Source: Pseudobacteriovorax antillogorgiicola
GTDB taxonomy: Bacteria; Bdellovibrionota_B; Oligoflexia; Oligoflexales; Oligoflexaceae
Direction: 5' to 3'
DNA: 64,000 bases
Assembly: GCF_900177345.1 (NCBI RefSeq)
Contig: NZ_FWZT01000016.1
Location: 62,001-126,000 of the forward strand
Shown here: one piece after another, positions 10,932-19,052 of the stretch
How positions within the stretch are numbered: position 1 is the first letter of the stretch
Layout of the letters: each line of letters opens with the position of its first letter
The notes under the pieces: generated by a model
What the model was told of the DNA's origin: nothing
The model's input: only the letters and a program-made list of their open reading frames with translations
Database searches by the model: none
Made by a program: the position numbers and the translations under genes

Positions 10932-11379
10932 CAATCAGCCTTTTTCCATTACCACATGACGCAAGAGTAGTCTCAAACCAATGTTTGAGCTGTGAACAAA
11001 TTTCCAGATGTATCCGACGCTCTTAAATCGGATATCCACCCAAAAAAGTCTTTAAATAGTTTTACCACTTTTCTTCGCGCTTTTTAGAATTATACTTAAT
11101 CACGTCTCGATTGACGTTTCTTGCCTCTTATTGTGTCCAGGCTATGAATGCAGTTCCCAGACTGCTAAATCTGATGGCTTGGGGAAGTATTTTAAAGACG
11201 AAACTATATGCTAAATGTGAGCGTTATCAGCATGAGATTGGCCCATAAGCTACTGCGAAGAGGGATATGCAACTTGATTGATACGGTCGTCTGAAAAATG
11301 CTCAGCAGAGGAGGAGGGATGATCGTGATCGGGAGGAGCCCAGCACAGCGACTCAACCGGTCACTGGCTTGGAGCGAAT
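10932..11379. other. Intergenic region with dyad symmetries
   Basis: About 450 bases with no convincing gene. It holds the 7-bp dyad at 10972-10989, a second dyad near 11012-11033 (ATCCGA and TCGGAT separated by 10 nt), and ACGTC/GACGT halves near 11103-11117. The XRE gene is transcribed leftward from here. The DUF2059 gene ends at the right edge. Confidence 0.5.
10972..10989. promoter_or_regulatory. Candidate XRE operator
   Basis: Perfect inverted repeat CTCAAAC-CAAT-GTTTGAG, centred about 50 nt upstream of the XRE regulator start. The size and spacing suit binding of a Cro/CI-type dimer, suggesting autoregulation. This is inferred from symmetry and position only. Confidence 0.4.
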
Positions 11380-12129
11380 CTAATGGGTTTCGGCAGGCTT
11401 TCCGCGGCGCTTTTCAGCGGCCTTGTGGATGGCCTCAATTTCTTCAGCCATTTTGGCTTGATTTTCTTGAATGCCAGCACCCATGGTTTGCATCACCTTT
11501 GCTGTGATTTCGGGCGTCTTTTCAACCATGGCTTGCCCCACCTCGCTTTTTTGGAAGTCGATCAAGGCTTGCAGCTCATTGGCAGTGAATGACTCAGCAT
11601 AGATTTCGTAGAAACTGCGCTCCCACTTTTCCCAGGCAATGTATTTCTTCATCACGTCTTTCATTGCAGCAACCCCTTCGGCATCCAGCTCACCTTCTTC
11701 AGACTGAAGCATGGAGTCAAAGGACACTTCAATCATCTTCGACATCTGTTCATCCATTGCCATAACTTCAAAGTATTCTCCCGCCAAGCCCAAGCGCAGG
11801 TCAGGAGTATCTTCTGCTGGGGTATAGCGATATTGCGAGGAGCTAGAAGCTCCATCGGCACTTACAGTGGCTTGAGGTTGGCTGTGAAGGGACTTGAGCG
11901 CTAACTTCAACTCTTGGTTCTCTTGATTGAGCTGCAGAACCTGTTCCTTTAAAGCTAGAGATGCAGTAGGAATGTTGACAGATTCTTGGCTCGCTTGTTC
12001 TTCTTGAGCGACTGGTTCGCTAGTGGACATTTGAGACGCGATTTTATCTTGGTCTGGAGAGTAGATGCCATAGCTGACCAACATTCCAATTGCAAAGGCA
12101 GTGCTGGCGGTGACGACTTGCTTTATCAT
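11380..12129 (-). CDS. DUF2059 protein with N-terminal membrane anchor and coiled coil
   Basis: A 249-aa protein. Residues 1-22 form a hydrophobic signal or anchor (MIKQVVTASTAFAIGMLVSY). Next comes an acidic linker and a short coiled coil (VLQLNQENQELKLALKS). The C-terminal ~110 residues carry the DUF2059 pattern, including FTANELQALIDFQKSEVGQ and TPEITAKVMQTM. DUF2059 proteins are exported and of unknown function. ATG 12129 is chosen because AAAGGA lies at normal spacing; an upstream in-frame extension to 12177 has no ribosome-binding site. The hydrophobic N-terminus places the domain in the periplasm. Confidence 0.8.
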   Translation of the reverse strand: MIKQVVTASTAFAIGMLVSYGIYSPDQDKIASQMSTSEPVAQEEQASQESVNIPTASLALKEQVLQLNQENQELKLALKSLHSQPQATVSADGASSSSQYRYTPAEDTPDLRLGLAGEYFEVMAMDEQMSKMIEVSFDSMLQSEEGELDAEGVAAMKDVMKKYIAWEKWERSFYEIYAESFTANELQALIDFQKSEVGQAMVEKTPEITAKVMQTMGAGIQENQAKMAEEIEAIHKAAEKRRGKPAETH

Positions 12130-12204
12130 TCGGTATCCTTTCTTCGTAATTACAGAGTAAGGAACCCGAGAACCCAACTTTATTGCGGGTTTGAGGTAGT
12201 CCAG

Positions 12205-12228
12205 TGGGGGCTCCCTAAGCTGCCCCCA
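12205..12228 (-). terminator. GC-rich hairpin after the TonB-receptor gene
   Basis: A 7-bp stem (TGGGGGC / GCCCCCA) with a 10-nt loop lies 16 nt past the stop of the TonB-dependent receptor. No T run follows on the minus strand, so intrinsic termination is uncertain. Confidence 0.4.
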
Positions 12229-12243
12229 TTCCTACGCGACTTA

Positions 12244-14727
12244 TCAAAGGAAGTAAATCAGTTTTCCATAGTAGAATCCGCCATTAAAGCCCATAGGTGC
12301 TGTTTCGGGATACTTAGCTCCGGCAACACCCTGGTGATCATGCTCATCTGGGAATTCGTTGAAGATATTCTGGGCTCCCATGATGATCGATAGGTTGTCC
12401 ATGAGGGCAACTCCAAGTTCTGCATCGACGGTGAACTCTTCACCCGCTTCAATTGGCAGACCACCACTATCTAGGTGAGCCTCGTAGTAGGGACCAAAGT
12501 AGTTAACTCTGGCCAGGCTACGCCATGATCCAACTCTGTTTGACAGGCTTAAATTGGCTCTATATTGGGGAAGCCCCTCTTCCAATTGGCGGATACGCTT
12601 CTCATCCAAGATACCCGTAGTGTAGTCGATGACTTTTGTTTCAGTCCAGTTTCCAGCAAAGCGCAGAACGCTGGCGCCTGGAAGGGCCTTCAGTGGATAC
12701 GACATGATGAGATCAACGCCCTGGGTTTCCGTTTCAAACGCATTGGTATAAAAGCGAATGGCAGCATAGTTTCCTGCTCCCGCATAGCCGGCAGCTTCTA
12801 ATGCGGCAGCCTCTTCAGGGCTGATTTCACGAGATACGGATTGAGCAATGCGATCCTTGATGGCGATATTGAAGTAATCGACCGTCGTGCGCAGTGAACC
12901 GGTTTTTAGTATCGCACCGAAAGTATAGTTCTGTGACGTTTCCGGTTTCAGTTGCTCCCCACCATATAGCTGAGCAATTGGGTTTGTGGGGGGAATCGTG
13001 CCACGATCGATCAGAGAGCCTCCTTCAAATGCTGTAGTTGTGTTGGTCACATTCGCTTGGCCAGGAGTTGGAGCACGGAAGCCTGTGCTAATTGTCCCCC
13101 TTAGAACAAGCTGGTCACTCAAATCAAGTCGCGTCGATAAACGACCATTGCGTGTCACACCAAAGTCTTCAAATTCCTCGTAGCGCCCTGCAAGCCCCAC
13201 TGACCAGATGCGGGTGATATCACTCTCCACATCAAGGTAGGCAGCATTGTTGTAGCGAGAAAACTTACCGGCGATGTCGGGGCTAAAACCAGAGAAACCG
13301 TTCGAGCCAATGGAAAAACCATACTGGCTCAAAGGACCGTTTGCATAGGAGGCCTCATCTCCGGCGTTGATAGTAAATGTTTCTCGTCGTCGCTCTAAGC
13401 CCGCAGCTAAGTTGATAGCTCCCATAGGATAAGAAACATCCAAGTTGAATTGCTCGTCTTCCTGAATATAGCCACCTGGTTCGAAAGTCGTAGGAGAATT
13501 GGGCCCAAGAGATGCATTCACGGTGTTATCCAGGTAGAACTCCACCTCGTTGCGACCCACGCCACCACTTAAGTCATAGCGAAAACCATTGTTAAATTCG
13601 CCGCGAAGACCGAAAACCCCTGAGCTATCCACGAGGCGCCCACCAAATCGAGGTGTGAATCCGCCGGGGAATACTTCGGTGAACGAAAAACACTCGCGCC
13701 CTTGAATGGTAGTGTTGTCGGCCGCAGCGTCCAAGGAGAGGTTGCTGCAATCAGGGCCGCTGCCAGGATTCGTATCGCCTACTAACTGGCTTACGTTTCC
13801 TTCGCTATCTTCCGTTGTATAAACGCCGAGGCGGTCGGTTGGGTTTCGATAATAGAATCCACCCTGGGAGTCCCGCGTGCCGTAGTTTCCGAAAGCATAA
13901 AGCTCTAAGTTGTTATTGATCGTCTGGCCGAAGTTGGCGAATAGCTTCACGTCGCTTTTGACTTCTGGCTGTCCCCAGGTCTGGGCTGGGTCAGCGACAT
14001 AAGCGTTGCCACTTTCTCTCAAGCTTGCCGCATCGTCACGCTGGATGCTACGGCTGGTCGCATCAGCTTCTCGATACTCAAAGCTAAAGTTAGCGAATCC
14101 ACCTTCGAATGGGCTCGTACCTACGTTTCCGGCATATTGAAACATGGTGCCATCGCCTTCGTAGTAGGAACCCGCTTTGGCTTCGAATCGCGCACCTTCA
14201 TCATTGTCCTTGAGTACAAAGTTCATCACTCCTGCGATTGCGTCAGAGCCATAAAGAGCCGAAGCACCATCGCGCAACACCTCAGCCCGTTCAACTGCAA
14301 TTGCAGGAATCATGGAGAGATCCACGCCCTGAGCCCCATCGGAAACACCTTGGCCCAAGAAGGAAATTACGGCAGCACGATGACGCCTTTTGCCATTGAT
14401 CAAGACTAGAGTCGAATCGGGAGGTAGGCCGCGGAGGTTGGCTGGACGCACAATGGTTCCTGCATCGCTAATCGGTTGCGTGGTCACATTGAAGGAGGGA
14501 ACTAGATTGCGCATCAAGTCGGTAAGCTCAGTATCTCCTTGATTGGCTAAGTCATCTCCCTCGATAATGTCAACGGGAGAGGCTAGTTGTTCTGCGGTTT
14601 TACCGGCTTTTCTAGTACCGGTCACCACCATTGTTTCCACAGCCTCGGAATCTTGTCCTACTGCAATCTTGGCGTCCAAGAAGCAGGTGGCACAAAGTAA
14701 GGGAATCGTAGCAAGCCTGTATTTCAT
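12244..14727 (-). CDS. TonB-dependent outer-membrane receptor
   Basis: An 827-aa protein with signal peptide, TonB-box-like ETMVVTGTR near residue 30, plug domain (VDIIEGDDL, RGLPPDSTLVLINGKRR, ERAEVLRDGASALYGSDAIAGVMNFV) and a long beta-barrel with the late-barrel motifs ATGFRAPTPGQ-like (STGFRAPTPGQAN) and a C-terminal aromatic strand (FYYGKLIYFL). ATG 14727 follows GGGA at 7 nt; an ATG six codons earlier lacks such a site. The family imports bulky ligands (siderophores, cobalamin, glycans) using TonB energy. The ligand is unknown: there is no Fur box here and no neighbouring transporter to identify it. Confidence 0.92.
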   Translation of the reverse strand: MKYRLATIPLLCATCFLDAKIAVGQDSEAVETMVVTGTRKAGKTAEQLASPVDIIEGDDLANQGDTELTDLMRNLVPSFNVTTQPISDAGTIVRPANLRGLPPDSTLVLINGKRRHRAAVISFLGQGVSDGAQGVDLSMIPAIAVERAEVLRDGASALYGSDAIAGVMNFVLKDNDEGARFEAKAGSYYEGDGTMFQYAGNVGTSPFEGGFANFSFEYREADATSRSIQRDDAASLRESGNAYVADPAQTWGQPEVKSDVKLFANFGQTINNNLELYAFGNYGTRDSQGGFYYRNPTDRLGVYTTEDSEGNVSQLVGDTNPGSGPDCSNLSLDAAADNTTIQGRECFSFTEVFPGGFTPRFGGRLVDSSGVFGLRGEFNNGFRYDLSGGVGRNEVEFYLDNTVNASLGPNSPTTFEPGGYIQEDEQFNLDVSYPMGAINLAAGLERRRETFTINAGDEASYANGPLSQYGFSIGSNGFSGFSPDIAGKFSRYNNAAYLDVESDITRIWSVGLAGRYEEFEDFGVTRNGRLSTRLDLSDQLVLRGTISTGFRAPTPGQANVTNTTTAFEGGSLIDRGTIPPTNPIAQLYGGEQLKPETSQNYTFGAILKTGSLRTTVDYFNIAIKDRIAQSVSREISPEEAAALEAAGYAGAGNYAAIRFYTNAFETETQGVDLIMSYPLKALPGASVLRFAGNWTETKVIDYTTGILDEKRIRQLEEGLPQYRANLSLSNRVGSWRSLARVNYFGPYYEAHLDSGGLPIEAGEEFTVDAELGVALMDNLSIIMGAQNIFNEFPDEHDHQGVAGAKYPETAPMGFNGGFYYGKLIYFL

Positions 14728-14761
14728 AGTGCAATCCCATAGCAAGGGTTAACGGACGGCG

Positions 14762-14874
14762 CAGAGGCTGTCTGAAAAGTCCAAATCTTGGCGCAACTGC
14801 TAGATAAAAAAGCCTCGGTCAAACCAAATCCATGGGTTTGAAACCGCGCTGTCAGGCTCTTCAGGCAGCCTCTG
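14762..14874. repeat. 113-bp element with 18-bp imperfect terminal inverted repeats (MITE-like)
   Basis: The ends are CAGAGGCTGTCTGAAAAG (14762-14779) and the complement of CAGAGGCTGCCTGAAGAG (14857-14874), agreeing at 16 of 18 bases. The interior contains a further dyad (CAAACC at 14820, GGTTTG at 14835). It encodes nothing. It sits 35 bp upstream of the TonB receptor start, inside its probable 5' leader. No target-site duplication is obvious. It may be a miniature transposable element or a structured leader RNA. Confidence 0.55.
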
Positions 14875-14967
14875 ATATGCCTGTGAACTGGTTTGCTAGG
14901 TTTCCAGAATTAAATTAAAAGGAATACTAGGCAGATTATGTAAAATCTCTGATCTTCTAGAATGAGT

Positions 14968-15930
14968 TCACTGCTGCAAGGCGCTCTGGATCGCATTTAG
15001 GAGAAGCTTTTCCGAGTCTATAATCGTAAAACCCTGCTGGGAATTGGGTGTGACAGAATAGTGATAGGCGATGGAGAGTTCAGTGCAAGCCAGTAGCAAT
15101 GACTTTACTTTATATTTTTCCGCCATTTGTGACAGAAAATTTGAGAACTCCTCCTTCCCTGTAGCGCTGAGGCGGCCTTGCTTCACGGTTTGAATCCAAG
15201 CGCTCACCAGACCTTGGTCGCTGTCATCAAGCTGCAAAGCTTGCATACCTTTGGCGCGAAGTAGGTCCTGGTATAGTTTGGCTTGCCGGAGCGCATCAGT
15301 GCTCAGTATCAAGCTTGGTGAGTCCTGAATCCCATGGCGATGTGTCATATGATTGGCGACATAGCGAGGCAGGTGAAAGACCCGATGAGCCCCGCTAAAA
15401 AATGAGATCAAGGAGTGATTAAGGTGCGCGGCATTACTCACGAGAAAGTACTTCTGATAGTTGTGACGCATAAATCGCTGCAAGTGATAGCCGTAGTTCC
15501 AACCACCTCTTAGAATTTGCCACATGGTTCGGGGTGGGGGAAGGGATAGGAGATGGATACTCATAGAAGAAAGAGTATTTTCATCGATACTCTCACCTAG
15601 GGCATCAATGATACGGGCATCACTGAGAGGCCCCATACCGCCCAACAAGCCAATTCTTTGCTGGGATGCCCAGGGGGATTGAATAAATAGTTCGATGATG
15701 GGGCGCTCCCATTCTACTGGAGTGGATGCGGCAAGGGTATTTTGGAGTTCGTAGTAAGCATGCATCTGTTCTTTAATGCGGCTACTGATTCGAATTTGTA
15801 AATATCCATCTTCAATCGAGCCTTCGACATCTTCGAAAGCCTTCAATGCAGAATCGAGCTTTTGATCTTGTGCTGAAAGTTGAAGACTGGAAGCTAGGAG
15901 CAGGATGACTAGGATTTTAGCAAGGTACAA
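14968..15930 (-). CDS. Exported aspartate/glutamate racemase-like protein lacking one catalytic Cys
   Basis: A 320-aa protein with a Sec signal peptide (LVILLLASSLQLSAQ). Residues 92-106 (RIGLLGGMGPLSDARI) match the Asp/Glu/hydantoin racemase fold, and LLACTELS near 282 retains the second catalytic Cys. The first catalytic Cys, normally in a CNTAH-like motif, is replaced: the segment reads VSNAAH with Ser165. Known racemases are cytoplasmic and use two Cys, so this protein may be a lyase, a one-base enzyme or a binding protein. The TTG start at 15930 is supported by GAGGAG 6 nt upstream. It is about 80 residues longer than usual, with an inserted segment around 35-90. Confidence 0.72.
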   Translation of the reverse strand: MYLAKILVILLLASSLQLSAQDQKLDSALKAFEDVEGSIEDGYLQIRISSRIKEQMHAYYELQNTLAASTPVEWERPIIELFIQSPWASQQRIGLLGGMGPLSDARIIDALGESIDENTLSSMSIHLLSLPPPRTMWQILRGGWNYGYHLQRFMRHNYQKYFLVSNAAHLNHSLISFFSGAHRVFHLPRYVANHMTHRHGIQDSPSLILSTDALRQAKLYQDLLRAKGMQALQLDDSDQGLVSAWIQTVKQGRLSATGKEEFSNFLSQMAEKYKVKSLLLACTELSIAYHYSVTPNSQQGFTIIDSEKLLLNAIQSALQQ

Positions 15931-16021
15931 CAGGAACTCCTCAATGTGATCGGTTCCTGCTATGGTATGCGAAGAATTCTTAGAATCTTCTAAAATTGAC
16001 TCCTAAGAAGCCTTTGTTTTT

Positions 16022-16549
16022 CTAGTTATCACAACCAGCTTGGAGAGTGGGATTGATGCTGTTAATGCGGAATCCACGCTCATCTAGATTCTGAAGAATA
16101 TCGGAGTACAACTCGTCTTCCATATCTGGGGTTCTTGAAAGGATCCAAATGGGGGTACGGAATGGAGTCGAGATCACCGCATAAGAATAATCTTCGGCGA
16201 GGTCCACGACCCAGTAATTAGAAAATGGAAGTCCGAATCCACCGAAAGAAACATTTAGCTTAGCTGGGTTTCGTGTGGTCTTAGCTTCGCCGATGGCAAC
16301 GTCTAATTCACCATCAACAGCACCTTTCCGACAGCTATTGATCACATCGACATTGCCATTGTCGTTGATTTCGTATTCGGCTGTGACGCAGACACAATCT
16401 CTCTGGAAGAATGGGTCAGTAGACGCGATTTGGTACCACTTCCCAAGAAATTGAGGAAGATCGAGATCGGGTACAACCTTGGGAAAGATCCCTGCAAAGG
16501 CTGCCTGGCTGGTAAGCACTAATCCGCACGCAATTGTCATCAACTTCAT
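16022..16549 (-). CDS. Lipocalin (Blc-like), exported
   Basis: A 175-aa protein with signal peptide (MKLMTIACGLVLTSQAAFAG) and the lipocalin signature FLGKWYQIAS near residue 35. The following strands (NYWVVDLAEDYSYAVI and TPIWILSRTP) match bacterial Blc-type lipocalins, which bind fatty acids or lysophospholipids in the envelope. No lipobox Cys is evident at the cleavage site, so unlike Blc it is probably soluble periplasmic. ATG 16549 is preferred over 16555 because AAAGGAG stands 8 nt before it. Further upstream in-frame codons are unlikely to be translated. Several Cys (CVC near 56, CR and GC at the end) may form disulfides. Confidence 0.85.
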   Translation of the reverse strand: MKLMTIACGLVLTSQAAFAGIFPKVVPDLDLPQFLGKWYQIASTDPFFQRDCVCVTAEYEINDNGNVDVINSCRKGAVDGELDVAIGEAKTTRNPAKLNVSFGGFGLPFSNYWVVDLAEDYSYAVISTPFRTPIWILSRTPDMEDELYSDILQNLDERGFRINSINPTLQAGCDN

Positions 16550-16741
16550 TTTCATTTCTCCTTTAATAATGTTTGTGAGACAAGCGAGAGAGTAAGGGAG
16601 CCCTAAAACTTTGGTAAGACACCAATATGTTGCGGTAAAAATGATCGTGCGCAATCTACTCCTTGGGTCGCATACGCCATGTTTTTCGGCATTGAGTTCC
16701 GAGGAGAAAGGGACGAATTATAATGGGAAGGAGGACGACGT

Positions 16742-17683
16742 ATGGAATCTTATGCCAGACCAAAAGTTGCAATCAGTGCTTGCCTTCTCGGTAAGGAAGT
16801 TCGATACGACGGCACAGGTAAGAAGAACCGGTGGATCGATACCGTGCTGCGGGACTATGTAGATTTCAAACCCCTGTGTCCCGAGATGGCGATGGGTTTG
16901 GGTACTCCCCGAGAGACCATGAGAGTGGTTAAAGACTCGCAAGCAAAGACTCTTCATCTGGTCACGAGTAAAACACGTCAAGACATGACTGAGCTCGCAA
17001 AAACCACCGTCCGCGAGCTTCTCGACCGGGATTGCGCTGATGTGGACGCTTTTATCCTGATGGCAAACTCACCGATGTGCGGGCTTAAGTTTGTTAAGGT
17101 TTACGAGTCCAAGAACGATATCCCCCACAAAGACGGTTCTGGATTTTTTGCAGCAGCTCTCCGCGAGCGTTTCCCTCACGTTCCCATCATCGAAGGTCCT
17201 CGCTTGGACGACCTTGGCCAGCGGGAAGCTTTCCTCTCTCATTTATATATGTATCACAGCCTTGGAGCGATGGAAGCAAGCCCGCGGGCTCTGCAAGAGT
17301 TTCATCGAGCCCATAAGTTTTTGCTGCTTTCATACAGCCCGAAGCTCTATCGTCAGATGGGCCCATTGGTTGCTCAAACCAGTCGCAGTAATATCAGAGA
17401 GTCGATCCAGGGGTATCGTAAGTTCATGGCCCAAGTCTTCTCGGGCACGAGGCAGACCAAGCACGGTTCCGATGCCCTTCTTCATATCTATGGCTTTTTG
17501 AAAGAAGGCTTACGGGACGACGAGAAACGCTATGTCTTGGAATCAATTGAGCAGTATCGTAAGGGGCTTTACCCGATTTCTCTGCCTCTTAAAATGCTGT
17601 CACTTCTCAATATCCGCCAAGAAAACAGTTACTTACATAAGCAGAAAATCTTCAGTCCGTTCCCTCTAACTCTGCAAGCCTAA
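16742..17683 (+). CDS. DUF523-DUF1722 protein (TudS-like Fe-S domain fused to YbgA-like domain)
   Basis: A 313-aa cytoplasmic protein. The N-terminal ~150 residues are DUF523 with three conserved Cys positions: SACLLGKEVRYDG, LCPEMAMGLG and NSPMCGLK. DUF523 includes the thiouracil desulfidase TudS, which uses a 4Fe-4S cluster. The C-terminal half is DUF1722 (FHRAHKFLLLSYSP...YRKFMAQ), as in the E. coli YbgA C-terminus. Such fusions are common, but their physiological role is not established. ATG 16742 follows GGAAGGAGG. It converges on the GT9 gene with a 4-bp overlap of the ends. Confidence 0.88.
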   Translation: MESYARPKVAISACLLGKEVRYDGTGKKNRWIDTVLRDYVDFKPLCPEMAMGLGTPRETMRVVKDSQAKTLHLVTSKTRQDMTELAKTTVRELLDRDCADVDAFILMANSPMCGLKFVKVYESKNDIPHKDGSGFFAAALRERFPHVPIIEGPRLDDLGQREAFLSHLYMYHSLGAMEASPRALQEFHRAHKFLLLSYSPKLYRQMGPLVAQTSRSNIRESIQGYRKFMAQVFSGTRQTKHGSDALLHIYGFLKEGLRDDEKRYVLESIEQYRKGLYPISLPLKMLSLLNIRQENSYLHKQKIFSPFPLTLQA

Positions 17684-18660
17684 GGGCTGGCCAGAAGCTG
17701 ATCCAAATGGGGAATCAAGTCTTTTAGCTGCAAGTCGGCGGGTTGATCTTTGACGACCCACCGAGCTTGGGCAGGTCCTTGAGGAAAGGTCCGTTGGTAT
17801 TCGCTGGGCAGGTAAAGACCAAGAGTTTTGACTTCCATGGCTCCAGCGATATGGAGGGGGCCTGAGTCGTGACCAATGAAGAGCTGGCAGCTTTTGATAA
17901 ATCGAGCCATACTTAGAAGGTCTTGGCCTTCGACGTAATGGGTATAGAACTCCTGATCTTGGTACCCGTACTCGGCTTTCAAACGTTCCAGTTCCTGGGG
18001 AGCGCCCATCCACACGATTCTTCGACCATCACTTTTTAAATGGCGGGCAAGCTGATCCCAAAAGCTGAGATTTGCGCAGCGACGAGGATGTCCGGCAAAG
18101 GGGTGAAGGCCAATGACCTGATCATGAAGTTCAATAGACAATGTCTTCGCTGGTGGGTTGATAAAGTAATGCCTGAAATGAGCCGGGCAGTTCAATGGAG
18201 CTAGCAAGCGCTGCAACTCTGGAACGACTCCCTTGTGGCGACTGAACATAGGAATGAGCTGATTAAGAAATATCTTGGACTTCCGTTTTTGATAGCCGAT
18301 TCTTGATGGAATTCTAGCTAACCAAGTGAATAAGGCTGAGCGCCAGCACGCGCCGGTGACCACGGCAACATCGTAGCGGCTGCGACGGACCTGCCACCAA
18401 CGACTTAAAAAGTCTTTAAATGAGCCTTTAGGGCGAAACGGTGATTTATCCCAAAATGGATCACTCGCAATGACCTGATTGACTCCAGGAATAAGCCCAG
18501 CCAAAGGGCTTGTGTATTCCTTGCACCATAGATCAATTTCGGCATTTGGAAAATGGTGCCGTAGGTTGGCGGTGACAGAGCTGATAAAAACCAGGTCGCC
18601 AATATTATCAAAGCAGGTAACTAGGATCTTACGGGGCGAAACGACCGCTTTCAAAGGCAT
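17680..18660 (-). CDS. Glycosyltransferase family 9, ADP-heptose:LPS heptosyltransferase-like
   Basis: About 326 aa, full length for GT9. The N-terminal motif KILVTCFDNIGDLVFISSV matches the heptosyltransferase acceptor domain. LHPFAGHPRRCANLSF and FIGHDSGPLHIAGAM are the conserved donor-domain segments. The family adds heptose to lipid A-core on the inner face of the cytoplasmic membrane. The donor and acceptor here are unproven, and no other LPS core genes adjoin it. The ATG at 18660 has GAGG just upstream; a TTG at 18711 would add 17 residues without a good ribosome-binding site. The ends overlap the convergent DUF523 gene by 4 bp. Confidence 0.85.
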   Translation of the reverse strand: MPLKAVVSPRKILVTCFDNIGDLVFISSVTANLRHHFPNAEIDLWCKEYTSPLAGLIPGVNQVIASDPFWDKSPFRPKGSFKDFLSRWWQVRRSRYDVAVVTGACWRSALFTWLARIPSRIGYQKRKSKIFLNQLIPMFSRHKGVVPELQRLLAPLNCPAHFRHYFINPPAKTLSIELHDQVIGLHPFAGHPRRCANLSFWDQLARHLKSDGRRIVWMGAPQELERLKAEYGYQDQEFYTHYVEGQDLLSMARFIKSCQLFIGHDSGPLHIAGAMEVKTLGLYLPSEYQRTFPQGPAQARWVVKDQPADLQLKDLIPHLDQLLASP

Positions 18661-19052
18661 ATCCTCAAAGAATGACACGGAATCTATAGCTATACCGCTA
18701 GCTATGAACAAAGTAAATAAGGGGCTGGCTGAAATCCTCTTGAACCTAGGAATTCAAGCTCTGAAGACGCCAACCAATGTCTCAAGAGCTGACTGGCTGT
18801 CCAGCTTGCGATAATTATGCCTAAATCCCCTAGTAATCTTACGCAGGAAAAGGAACTTACGTTGTAAATTACCTGTACCCCTTGACTGACAAGGCTTGTG
18901 GCGCTCTTTTAGCATATCTAAATGGTTTGCGAGCCTAGGCTGTGGTTACTTAGAGACACGCTAAAAAGTGGTTATAGGTCGCAACGCCCATTGACTCTGG
19001 CCACCCACAAGCGTTTGGGGATCAAAAGCTATCGCTCGAAGGAGGATGGAAT
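18661..19052. other. Intergenic region, no gene recognised
   Basis: Divergent promoter region between the GT9 gene and the lipase gene. A weak CTTGAA/TTCAAG dyad at about 18739-18758 is the only structure noticed. No tRNA or small ORF with a ribosome-binding site was found. Confidence 0.5.

Noticed and set aside
11298-11592. Plus-strand frames over the DUF2059 gene
   Set aside because: They lack ribosome-binding sites and protein-like composition. They read antisense to a DUF2059 frame with clear family motifs.
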